DNA of 64,000 nt from Delphinus delphis (taxonomy: Eukaryota > Chordata > Mammalia > Artiodactyla > Delphinidae), in assembly GCF_949987515.2 (NCBI RefSeq), contig NW_027192650.1:4216001-4280000 (forward strand). Direction: 5' to 3'. Positions within the stretch are counted from its first letter, which is position 1, and each line of letters opens with the position of its first letter. The notes below the pieces were generated by a model, which saw only the letters and a list, made by a program, of their open reading frames with translations, was not told the origin of the DNA and made no database searches. Of this stretch, positions 1 to 9,802 are shown piece by piece. Both the position numbers and the translations under genes were made by a program.

Positions 1-319
1 CGTAACCTGGTACTCGGGTGCAACATTCCAGACGCTTTACTAACACTCTCCCGACTTGGAGAGTCAGTCCCTTTAACCTCCTGTTTGGCCCAGTTTGCAA
101 TTTCTGCGGAAGATGAACAGGAATAGCGAGAACCAATGAGAGACTAGCTGGAGGTGTCTGGATGGGCAAATTTAACTCTCATTTCCCACCAGGAAGAGGA
201 ATTAACCAAAGGCTCTGCGTGCCGTGCCGGAACCAGATTAGGGCCTGAAGCCATCCTGCGGTGTTTCTGCCAGCTCACAAGAAAGCGAGTTGAAGAAAGG
301 AACTCAGGGGCACTGTAAT
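1..319. repeat. Satellite monomer m0 (3' part only)
   Basis: Last fifth of a monomer cut by the window edge. It differs from its neighbours: GTTTCTGCC replaces GTTGCGGCC near 263, and the SacI site usually present (AGGAGCTC) reads AGGAACTC. Confidence 0.95.
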
Positions 320-348
320 TCACAAACCTGCAGAGTTATAAATGACAG
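313..348. other. Conserved box 1 of the monomer (reference copy, m0/m1 junction)
   Basis: Thirty-six bases starting CTGTAATTCACAAACC and ending TTATAAATGACAG. Reading all 41 copies by eye I find two substitutions: C to G in m4 (5068) and the last G to C in m26. It contains the once-per-monomer PstI site CTGCAG and a TATAAA string. No known binding motif is recognised. Low variation may reflect constraint or recent homogenisation. Confidence 0.55.
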
Positions 349-489
349 CTATCGTCCAAAAATATACTGAAGTAAGGCTGCCAAGAGGACTTGAAAGCGG
401 GGCAGAATTACAGGAAACTGATTTCAGGAGGTAGACTGGAATTGCATTGAAAGCATAGGAAAAGAGGCAGAACGTCCACAATGATGCAC

Positions 490-561
490 TTGGCCAAAAA
501 GGGCGTATGCGTTTTTTCCTGAATATATTCAGGAAAAAACGCATACGCCCTTTTTGGCCAA
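490..561. repeat. 72-bp perfect palindrome, reference copy (m1)
   Basis: Two 36-bp arms (490-525 and 526-561) are exact reverse complements with no spacer. The palindrome starts TTGGCCAAAAAGGGCG, has the centre TGAATATATTCA and ends CGCCCTTTTTGGCCAA. It recurs 170 bases after the start of every monomer. Such a sequence could extrude as a cruciform or fold as a hairpin in single strands. Because the arms mirror each other, the same peptide (MRFFLNIFRKK) is encoded on both strands, which explains the recurring paired open frames over it. Confidence 0.97.
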
Positions 562-566
562 CCAAG

Positions 567-576
567 CAAGCTTGCA
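567..576. other. 10-bp palindrome with HindIII site (reference copy)
   Basis: GCAAGCTTGC lies 5 bp after the 72-bp palindrome. It supplies one HindIII site per monomer, except m18 and m19 where it reads GCAAACTTGC. m20 carries an additional AAGCTT at 31172-31177. Confidence 0.85.
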
Positions 577-934
577 AAGGAAATCTGCACTACAATGAAG
601 TCTCACTTCCCCCCGGTCAAAAGGGCCATCTGAAAAAAGTGTAAAATCCAGAAAGACAGGACAGGCCATGGAGAACTGGGAGCCTTGTTATGCTGATGGG
701 CGGGATGTAAATTGCCAACAACCACTCCGGAGAAGTGTATGGTGTTTCCTGAAACATCTAAAAAACAAAGCAACAGAGCCTAGGGCACTTCCACTTATGG
801 TCCTATAGCTTAGGGAAATTAAAATCAAAAACACACAGCCACCCCAAAGTTTGGAACGGCTCTGTTTACAAGAACCTCGTTTACAGTACAAGTTCAACAT
901 CGCAGAAAGTGAAAAATGGATAAAGAAGTTGTGG

Positions 935-953
935 TATTTACTTACAAAGCAAT
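935..953. other. Subfamily-diagnostic block 1, form A (reference copy)
   Basis: Form A reads TATTTACTTACAAAGCAAT here. Form B reads TACTTACGTACAATGCAGT (for example m18-m22). Form C reads TACTCATGTACAATGCAAT (m10, m13, m27). Counts over the 40 complete monomers: 21 A, 14 B, 3 C and 2 A/B hybrids (m9, m14); close variants are included in these counts. Confidence 0.85.
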
Positions 954-1183
954 ATCACTCAGCAATGAAATCTGTGTCATCAGGCCCTTAGCAGCACAAT
1001 GAGTGGATTCAGGTATGATGATTCTAACTGAAATAAGTCACACAGAAAAAGAAACATCATAACATATCAGTAATACACGGAATGTAAACTTGGCTACCCA
1101 GGAACTGAATTACAGAACAGAACAGGGTCTCAAATTTAGAAAACCAACTTATGCTTGCTTAAGGGGAAAGGTGAGTTGGGGTG

Positions 1184-1230
1184 CTGCATAAAACCAGAGA
1201 TTGAAATGAGCACAGATAAAGTTCCTTAAG
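1184..1230. other. Conserved box 2 of the monomer (reference copy)
   Basis: Forty-seven bases starting CTGCATAAAACCAGAG and ending AAGTTCCTTAAG. In the 40 complete copies I find three substitutions: CCAG to CTAG in m7, CCAG to ACAG in m24, and AAAGTT to AAAATT in m38. Bases on either side vary far more: the G-run upstream, and a C/T difference directly downstream. No known motif is recognised. Confidence 0.6.
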
Positions 1231-1470
1231 CCAAATATGGAATAGACAAGAGCTACTCCTTGCTCAACGAATAGGACTCAAAACCGCATATTAAACGCCT
1301 AAGAATGTACCTGACTAGTAAGTATCTTAAAACCTATAGATTGCTATCTCTCCAAAAGAGAATCAAGCATGTGTACAGGGGCATAAACGCAGCAGTGATA
1401 GGATTGGAGAGGTTCGGTGAGCAAATGAAGACCCTTTGAAGTCATATTGCATGGTACCCATTCCACGGGT

Positions 1471-1490
1471 TTCAACTACCCAGGTTTTAG
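1471..1490. other. Subfamily-diagnostic block 2, ACTACCC form (reference copy)
   Basis: Here the sequence is TTCAACTACCCAGGTTTTAG, preceded by ATTCCACGG. The alternative form is CTCAACTCTCCAGGTTTAAG, usually preceded by ATTACACGG. Later variants are CTTAACTCTCC (m14, m16, m28, m29, m31, m36, m38, m39) and TTCAATTACCC (m33, m34, m37, m40). Confidence 0.85.
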
Positions 1491-1624
1491 GTATTCTTCC
1501 TTCAGCTAAAATATGCATGTGGAACCTAGAGTATGATCAACCATGTGATCGGGAGACGTGTTCAAATATGTCTCAGTTTTCGTACCCTGGTACTCGGGTG
1601 CAACATTCCAGACGCTTTACTAAC

Positions 1625-1644
1625 ACTCTCCCGACTTGGAGAGT
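1625..1644. other. Small stem-loop, 7-bp arms (reference copy)
   Basis: ACTCTCC and GGAGAGT are reverse complements separated by six bases (CGACTT here, CCACTT in many monomers). The arms stay intact in most copies while the loop varies. There is no T-run after it and no gene nearby, so it is not called a terminator. Confidence 0.5.
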
Positions 1645-1899
1645 CAGTCCCTTTAACCTCCTGTTTGGCCCAGTTTGCAATTTCTGCGGAAGATGAACAG
1701 GAATAGCGAGAACCAATGAGAGACTAGCTGGAGGTGTCTGGACGGGCAAATTTAACTCTCATTTCCCACCAGGAGGAGGAAATAACCAAAGGCTCAGCGT
1801 GCCGTGCCAGCACCAGATTAGGGCCTGAAGCCATCCTGCGGTGTTGCGGCCAGGTCACAAGAAAGCGAGTTGAAGAAAGGAGCTCAGGGGCACTGTAAT

Positions 1900-3480
1900 T
1901 CACAAACCTGCAGAGTTATAAATGACAGCTATCGTCCAAAAATAGACTGAAGTAAGGCTGCCAAGAGGACTTGAAAGCGGGGCAGAATTGCAGGAAACCA
2001 ATTTCAGGAGGTAGATTGAAATTGCACTGAAAGCATAGGAAAAGAGGCAGAACGTCCACAATGATGCACTTGGCCAAAAAGGGCGTATGCGTTTTTTCCT
2101 GAATATATTCAGGAAAAAACGCATACGCCCTTTTTGGCCAACCAAGCAAGCTTGCAAAGGAAATCTGCACTACAATGAAGTCTCACTTCCCCCCGGTCAA
2201 AAGGGCCATCTGAAAAAAGTGTAAAATCCAGAAAGGCAGGACAGGCCATGGAGAACTGGGAGCCTTGTTATGTTGATGGGCGGGATGTAAATTGCCAACA
2301 ACCACTTGGGAGAAGTGTATGGTGTTTCCTGAAACATCTAAAAAACAAAGCAACAGAGCCTAGGGCACTTCCACTTATGGTCCTATAGCTTAGGGAATTT
2401 AAAATCAAAAAGACACAGCCACCCCAAAGTTTGGAACGGCTCTGTTTACAAGAACCTCGTTTACAGTACAAGTTCAACATCGCAGAAAGTGAAAAATGGA
2501 TAAAAAAAGTTGTGGTATTTACTTACAAAGCAATATCACTCAGCAATGAAATCTGTGTCATCAGGCCCTTAGCAGCACAATGAGTGGACTCAGGTATGAT
2601 GATTCTAACTGAAATAAGTCACACAGAAAAAGAAACATCATAAGATATCAGTAATACACGGAATGGAAACTTGGCTACACAGGAACTGAATTACAGAACA
2701 GAACAGGGTCTCAAATTTAGAAAACCAACTTATGCTTGCTTAAGGGTAAAGGTGAGTTGGGGTGCTGCATAAAACCAGAGATTGAAATGAGCACAGATAA
2801 AGTTCCTTAAGCCAAATATGGAATAGACAAGAGCTACTCCTTGCTCAACAAAATGGACTCAACACCGCATATTAAACGCCTAAGAATGTACCTGACTAGT
2901 AAGTATCTTAAAAGCTATGGATTGCTATGTCTCCGAAAGAGAATCAAGCATGTGTACAGGGGCATAAACGCAGCAGTGATAGGATTGGAGAGGTTCGGTG
3001 AGCAAATGAAGACCCTTTGAAGTCATATTGCATGGTACCCATTCCACGGGTTTCAACTACCCAGGTTTTAGGTATTCTTCCTTCAGCTAAAACATGCATG
3101 TGGAACCCAGAGTATGATCAACCGTGTGATCGGAAGACGTGTTCAAATATGTCTCAGTTTTCCTCCCCTCGTACTCGGGTGCAACATTCCAGACGCTTGA
3201 CTAAAACTCTCCCCACTTGGAGAGTCAGTGCCTTTAACCTCCTGTTTGGCACAGTTTGCAATTTCTGCGGAAGATGAACAGGATTAGCGAGAACCAATGA
3301 GAGGCTAGCTGGAGGTGTCTGGACGGGCAAATTTAACTCTCATTTCCCACCAGGAAGAGGAAATAACCAAAGGCTCAGCGTGCCGTACCGGAACCAGATT
3401 AGGGCCTGAAGCCATCCTGCGGTGTTGCGGCCAGGTCACAAGAAAGCGAGTTGAAGAAAGGAGCTCAGGGGCACTGTAAT
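1900..3480. repeat. Satellite monomer m2
   Basis: 1,581 bp; the extra base is in an A-run (GGATAAAAAAAGTTG), shared with m4 and m5. Form A, ACTACCC. Its 3' end (GATCGGAAGACG, GGATTAGCG) is shared with the end of m6, four monomers downstream. Confidence 0.97.
2070..2141. repeat. 72-bp palindrome, m2
   Basis: Perfect arms, identical to the m1 copy. Confidence 0.95.
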
Positions 3481-5060
3481 TCACAAACCTGCAGAGTTAT
3501 AAATGACAGCTATCGTCCAAAAATAGACTGAAGTAAGGCTGCCAAGCGGACTTGAAAGTGGGGCAGAATTGTAGGAAACCGATTTCAGGAGGTAGACTGG
3601 AATTGCATTGAAAGCATAGGAAAAGAGGCAGAACGTCCACAATGATGCACTTGGCCAAAAAGGGCATATGCGTTTTTTCCTGAATATATTCAGGAAAAAA
3701 CGCATACGCCCTTTTTGGCCAACCAAGCAAGCTTGCAAAGGAAATCTGCACTACAGTGAAGTCTCACTTCCCCCCGGTCAAAAGGGCCATCTGAAAAAAG
3801 TGTAAAATCCAGAAAGGCAGGACAGGCCATGGAGAACTGGGAGCCTTGTTATGCTGATGGGCGGGATGTAAATTGCCAATAGACACTTGGGAGAAGTGTA
3901 TGGTGTTTCCTGAAACATCTAAAAAACAAAGCAACAGAACCTAGGGCACTTCCACTTATGGTCCTATAGCTTAGGGAAATTAAAATCAAAAAGACACAGC
4001 CACCCCAAAGTTTGGAACGGCTCTGTTTACAAGAACCTCGTTTACAGTACAAGTTCAACATCGCAGAAAGTGAAAAATGGATAAAGAAGTTGTGGTATTT
4101 ACTTACAAAGCAATATCACTCAGCAATGAAATCTGTGTCATCAGGCCCTTAGCAGCACAATGAGTGGATTCAGGTATGATGATTCTAACTGAAATAAGTC
4201 ACACAGAAAAAGAAACATCATAAGATATCAGTAATACACGGAATGTAAACTTGGCTACACAGGAACTGAATTACAGAACAGAACAGGGTCTCAAATTTAG
4301 AAAACCAACTTATGCTTGCTTAAGGGGAAAGGTGAGTTGGGGTGCTGCATAAAACCAGAGATTGAAATGAGCACAGATAAAGTTCCTTAAGCCAAATATG
4401 GAATAGACAAGAGCTACTCCTTGCTCAACGAAATGGACTCAACACCGCATATTAAACGCTTAAGAATGTACCTGACTAGTAAGTATCTTAAAACCTATGG
4501 ATTGCTATGTCTCCGAAAGAGAATCAAGCATGTGTACAGGGGCATAAACGCAGCAGCGATAGGATTGGAGAGGTTCGGTGAGCAAATGAAGACCCTTTGA
4601 AGTCATATTGCATGGTACCCATTCCACGGGTTTCAACTACCCAGGTTTAAGGTATTCTTCCTTCAGCTAAAATATGCATGTGGAACCTAGAGTATGATCA
4701 ACCATGTGATCGGGAGACGTGTTCAAATATGTCTCAGTTTTCGTACCCTGGTACTCGGGTGCAACATTCCAGACGCTTTACTAACACTCTCCCGACTTGG
4801 AGAGTCAGTCCCTTTAACCTCCTGTTTGGCCCAGTTTGCAATTTCTGCGGAAGATGAACAGGAATAGCGAGAACCAATGAGAGACTAGCTGGAGGTGTCT
4901 GGACGGGCAAATTTAACTCTCATTTCCCACCAGGAGGAGGAAATAACCAAAGGCTCAGCGTGCCGTGCCAGCACCAGATTAGGGCCTGAAGCCATCCTGC
5001 GGTGTTGCGGCCAGGTCACAAGAAAGCGAGTTGAAGAAAGGAGCTCAGGGGCACTGTAAT
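3481..5060. repeat. Satellite monomer m3
   Basis: 1,580 bp, form A, ACTACCC. Shares the cluster CCAAGCGG, GAAAGTGGGG, TTGTAGG with m7 and m8 only, so with the m2 end it marks a four-monomer offset duplication (m2/m3 like m6/m7). Confidence 0.97.
3651..3722. repeat. 72-bp palindrome, m3
   Basis: One change in the left arm, GGGCGT to GGGCAT; the same change occurs in m9. Confidence 0.95.
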
Positions 5061-6641
5061 TCACAAAGCTGCAGAGTTATAAATGACAGCTATCGTCCAA
5101 AAATAGACTGAAGTAAGGCTGCCAAGAGGACTTGAAAGCGGGGCAGAATTGCAGGAAACCAATTTCAGGAGGTAGATTGAAATTGCATTGAAAGCATAGG
5201 AAAAGAGGCAGAACGTCCACAATGATGCACTTGGCCAAAAAGGGCGTATGCGTTTTTTCCTGAATATATTCAGGAAAAAACGCATACGCCCTTTTTGGCC
5301 AACCAAGCAAGCTTGCAAAGGAAATCTGCACTACAATGAAGTCTCACTTCCCCCCGGTCAAAAGGGCCATCTGAAAAAAGTGTAAAATCCAGAAAGGCAG
5401 GACAGGCCATGGAGAACTGGGAGCCTTGTTATGCTGATGGGCGGGATGTAAATTGCCAACAACCACTCGGGAGAAGTGTATGGTGTTTCCTGAAACATCT
5501 AAAAAACAAAGCAACAGAGCCTAGGGCACTTCCACTTATGGTCCTATAGCTTAGGGAAATTAAAATCAAAAAGACACAGCCACCCCAAAGTTTGGAACGG
5601 CTCTGTTTACAAGAACCTCGTTTACAGTACAAGTTCAACATCGCAGAAAGTGAAAAATGGATAAAAAAAGTTGTGGTATTTACTTACAAAGCAATATCAC
5701 TCAGCAATGAAATCTGTGTCATCAGGCCCTTAGCAGCACAATGAGTGGACTCAGGTATGATGATTCTAACTGAAATAAGTCACACAGAAAAAGAAACATC
5801 ATAAGATATCAGTAATACACGGAATGGAAACTTGGCTACACAGGAACTGAATTACAGAACAGAACAGGGTCTCAAATTTAGAAAACCAACTTATGCTTGC
5901 TTAAGGGGAAAGGTGAGTTGGGGTGCTGCATAAAACCAGAGATTGAAATGAGCACAGATAAAGTTCCTTAAGCCAAATATGGAATAGACAAGAGCTACTC
6001 CTTGCTCAACGAAATGGACTCATCACCGCATATTAAACGCTTAAGAATGTACCTGACTAGTAAGTATCTTAAAACCTATGGATTGCTATGTCTCCGAAAG
6101 AGAATCAAGCATGTGTACAGGGGCATAAACGCAGCAGCGATAGGATTGGAGAGGTTCGGTGAGCAAATGAAGACCCTTTGAAGTCATATTGCATGGTACC
6201 CATTCCACGGGTTTCAACTACCCAGGTTTAAGGTATTCTTCCTTCAGCTAAAATATGCATGTGGAACCTAGAGTATGATCAACCATGTGATCGGGAGACG
6301 TGTTCAAATATGTCTCAGTTTTCGTACCCTGGTACTCGGGTGCAACATTCCAGACGCTTTACTAACACTCTCCCGACTTGGAGAGTCAGTCCCTTTAACC
6401 TCCTGTTTGGCCCAGTTTGCAATTTCTGCGGAAGATGAACAGGAATAGCGAGAACCAATGAGAGACTAGCTGGAGGTGTCTGGACGGGCAAATTTAACTC
6501 TCATTTCCCACCAGGAGGAGGAAATAACCAAAGGCTCAGCGTGCCGTGCCAGCACCAGATTAGGGCCTGAAGCCATCCTGCGGTGTTGCGGCCAGTTCAC
6601 AAGAAAGCGAGTTGAAGAAAGGAGCTCAGGGGCACTGTAAT
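5061..6641. repeat. Satellite monomer m4
   Basis: 1,581 bp (extra A as in m2). Form A, ACTACCC. Box 1 carries its single C to G change (CACAAAGCTG). Confidence 0.97.
5231..5302. repeat. 72-bp palindrome, m4
   Basis: Perfect arms. Confidence 0.95.
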
Positions 6642-8222
6642 TCACAAACCTGCAGAGTTATAAATGACAGCTATCGTCCAAAAATAGACTGAAGTAAGGC
6701 TGCCAAGAGGACTTGAAAGCGGGGCAGAATTGCAGGAAACCAATTTCAGGAGGTAGATTGAAATTGCATTGAAAGCATAGGAAAAGAGGCAGAACGTCCA
6801 CAATGATGCACTTGGCCAAAAAGGGCGTATGCGTTTTTTCCTGAATATATTCAGGAAAAAACGCATACGCCCTTTTTGGCCAACCAAGCAAGCTTGCAAA
6901 GGAAATCTGCACTACAATGAAGTCTCACTTCCCCCCGGTCAAAAGGGCCATCTGAAAAAAGTGTAAAATCCAGAAAGGCAGGACAGGCCATGGAGAACTG
7001 GGAGCCTTGTTATGCTGATGGGCGGGATGTAAATTGCCAACAACCACTCGGGAGAAGTGTATGGTGTTTCCTGAAACATCTAAAAAACAAAGCAACAGAG
7101 CCTAGGGCACTTCCACTTATGGTCCTATAGCTTAGGGAATTTAAAATCAAAAAGACACAGCCACCCCAAAGTTTGGAACGGCTCTGTTTACAAGAACCTC
7201 GTTTACAGTACAAGTTCAACATCGCAGAAAGTGAAAAATGGATAAAAAAAGTTGTGGTATTTACTTACAAAGCAATATCACTCAGCAATGAAATCTGTGT
7301 CATCAGGCCCTTAGCAGCACAATGAGTGGATTCAGGTATGATGATTCTAACTGAACTAAGTCACACAGAAAAAGAAACATCATAAGATATCAGTAATACA
7401 CGGAATGGAAACTTGGCTACACAGGAACTGAATTACAGAACAGAACAGGGTCTCAAATTTAGAAAACCAACTTATGCTTGCTTAAGCGTAAAGGTGAGTT
7501 GGGGTGCTGCATAAAACCAGAGATTGAAATGAGCACAGATAAAGTTCCTTAAGCCAAATATGGAATAGACAAGAGCTACTCCTTGCTCAACGAAATGGAC
7601 TCAACACCGCATATTAAACGCCTAAGAATGTACCTGACTAGTAAGTATCTTAAAACCTATGGATTGCTATGTCTCCGAAAGAGAATCAAGCATGTGTACA
7701 GGGGCATAAACGCAGCAGTGATAGGATTGGAGAGGTTCGGTGAGCAAAGGAAGAACCTTTGAAGTCATATTGCATGGTACCCATTCCACGGGTTTCAACT
7801 ACCCATGTTTTAGGTATTCTTCCTTCAGCTAAAACATGCATGTGGAACCCAGAGTATGATCAACCATGTGATCGGGAGACGTGTTCAAATATGTCTCAGT
7901 TTTCCTCCCCTGGTACTCGGGTGCAACATTCCAGATGCTTTACTAACACTCTCCCGACTTGGAGAGTCAGTCCCTTTAACCTCCTGTTTGGCCCAGTTTG
8001 CAATTTCTGCGGAAGATGAACAGGAATAGCGAGAACCAATGAGAGACTAGCTGGAGGTGTCTGGACGGGCAAATTTAACTCTCATTTCCCACCAGGAAGA
8101 GGAAATAACCAAAGGCTCAGCGTGCCGTGCCGGAACCAGATTAGGGCCTGAAGCCATCCTGTGGTGTTGCGGCCAGCTCACAAGAAAGCGAGTTGAAGAA
8201 AGGAGCTCAGGGGCACTGTAAT
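6642..8222. repeat. Satellite monomer m5
   Basis: 1,581 bp (extra A as in m2 and m4). Form A, ACTACCC with CCCATGTTTTAG. GAACTAAGTCAC (usual GAAATAAGTCAC) is shared with m6. Confidence 0.97.
6812..6883. repeat. 72-bp palindrome, m5
   Basis: Perfect arms. Confidence 0.95.
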
Positions 8223-9802
8223 TCACAAACCTGCAGAGTTATAAATGACAGCTATCGTGCAAAAATATACTGAAGTAAGGCTGCCAAGAGGACTTGAAAG
8301 CGGGGCAGAATTACAGGAAACCGATTTCAGGAGGTAGACTGGAATTGCATTGAAAGCATAGGAAAAGAGGCAGAACGTCCACAATGATGCACTTGGCCAA
8401 AAAGGGCGTATGCATTTTTTCCTGAATATATTCAGGAAAAAACGCATACGCCCTATTTGGCCAACCAAGCAAGCTTGCAAAGGAAATCTGCACTACAATG
8501 AAGTCTCACTTCCCCCCGGTCAAAAGGGCCATCTGAAAAAAGTGTAAAATCCAGAAAGGCAGGACAGGCCATGGAGAACTGGGAGCCTTGTTATGCTGAT
8601 GGGCGGGATGTAAATTGCCAACCACCACTCGGGAGAAGTGTATGGTGTTTCCTGAAACATCTAAAAAACAAAGCAACAGAGCCTAGGGCACTTCCACTTA
8701 TGGTCCTATAGCTTAGGGAAATTAAAATCAAAAAGACACAGCCACCCCAAAGTTTGGAACGGCTCTGTTTACAAGAACCTCGTTTACAGTACAAGTTCAA
8801 CATCGCAGAAAGTGAAAAATGGATAAAGAAGTTGTGGTATTTACTTACAAAGCAATATCACTCAGCAATGAAATCTGTGTCATCAGGCCCTTAGCAGCAC
8901 AATGAGTGGATTCAGGTATGATGATTCTAACTGAACTAAGTCACACAGAAAAAGAAACATCATAAGATATCAGTAATACACGGAATGTAAACTTGGCTAC
9001 ACAGGAACTGAATTACAGAACAGAACAGGGTCTCAAATTTAGAAAACCAACTTATGCTTGCTTAAGGGTAAAGGTGAGTTGGGGTGCTGCATAAAACCAG
9101 AGATTGAAATGAGCACAGATAAAGTTCCTTAAGCCAAATATGGAATAGACAAGAGCTACTCCTTGCTCAACGAAATGGACTCAAAACCGCATATTAAACG
9201 CCTAAGAATGTACCTGACTAGTAAGTATCTTAAAACCTATAGATTGCTATCTCTCCAAAAGAGAATCAAGCATGTGTACAGGGGCATAAACGCAGCAGTG
9301 ATAGGATTGGAGAGGTTCGGTGAGCAAATGAAGACCCTTTGAAGTCATATTGCATGGTACCCATTCCACGGGTTTCAACTACCCAGGTTTTAGGTATTCT
9401 TCCTTCAGCTAAAACATGCATGTGGAACCCAGAGTATGATCAACCGTGTGATCGGAAGACGTGTTCAAATATGTCTCAGTTTTCCTCCCCTGGTACTCGG
9501 GTGCAACATTCCAGACGCTTTACTAACACTCTCCCCACTTGGAGAGTCAGCGCCTTTAACCTCCTGTTTGGCACAGTTTGCAATTTCTGCGGAAGATGAA
9601 CAGGATTAGCGAGAACCAATGAGAGGCTAGCTGGAGGTGTCTGGACGGGCAAATTTAACTCTCATTTCCCACCAGGAAGAGGAAATAACCAAAGGCTCAG
9701 CGTGCCGTACCGGAACCAGATTAGGGCCTGAAGCCATCCTGCGGTGTTGCGGCCAGCTCACAAGAAAGCGAGTTGAAGAAAGGAGCTCAGGGGCACTGTA
9801 AT
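8223..9802. repeat. Satellite monomer m6
   Basis: 1,580 bp, form A, ACTACCC. Front carries GTGCAAAAATATAC; the 3' end matches that of m2. Confidence 0.97.
8393..8464. repeat. 72-bp palindrome, m6
   Basis: Two unpaired changes: ATGCGT to ATGCAT on the left arm, CCCTTTTT to CCCTATTT on the right. Confidence 0.95.

Larger units (their letters stand above)
320..1899. repeat. Satellite monomer m1
   Basis: 1,580 bp. Block 1 form A, block 2 ACTACCC. Its 3' end (AATATGCATG, GGAACCTAGAG, AGGAGGAGG, GCCAGCACCAG) is shared with the ends of m3 and m4, so the boundary m1/m2 is a close relative of m3/m4 and m4/m5. Confidence 0.97.

Noticed and set aside
237..243. TTAGGG hexamers (in ATTAGGGCC and CTTAGGGAA) as interstitial telomere repeats
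   Set aside because: Single, non-tandem hexamers fixed in every monomer; chance occurrence.
334..342. TATAAA in box 1 as a promoter
   Set aside because: No initiator, downstream gene or conserved transcript; a TATA-like string alone is not evidence.
490..561. Palindrome as a rho-independent terminator or a miniature transposon
   Set aside because: No gene to terminate and no bacterial context. No target-site duplication or terminal inverted repeat pair flanks it, and it sits at the same place in every monomer.
320..577. Recurring 84-85 codon minus-strand open frames over the palindrome, in most monomers
   Set aside because: Two overlapping frames are open at once, both pass through the palindrome, they are lost by single changes in some monomers (for example one of the two in m25 and m26), and differences between copies often change the amino acid. 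No start context, domain or promoter supports coding.
688..900. Recurring 70-71 codon minus-strand open frame
   Set aside because: Present because the repeats are similar; it is interrupted or altered in others (m10, m13, m14, m23, m24, m27) and matches no protein family I recognise.
1409..1425. GAGGTTCGGTGAGC as a Pol III B box, suggesting a SINE or tRNA-derived part
   Set aside because: The essential A after GTTCG is missing and there is no A box at a suitable distance and no A-rich tail.
1545..1660. CENP-B box candidates around GATCGGGAG, TACTCGGG and CCCGACTTGG
   Set aside because: The box needs TTCG, then A, then CGGG at fixed spacing. The best strings keep only one half (TGGTACTCGGG has A and CGGG but no TTCG). 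I found no full match on either strand.
1436..1696. Plus-strand 86-codon frame across block 2
   Set aside because: The one-base deletion in eleven monomers shifts the frame and other copies differ in start or stop; no sign of maintenance.
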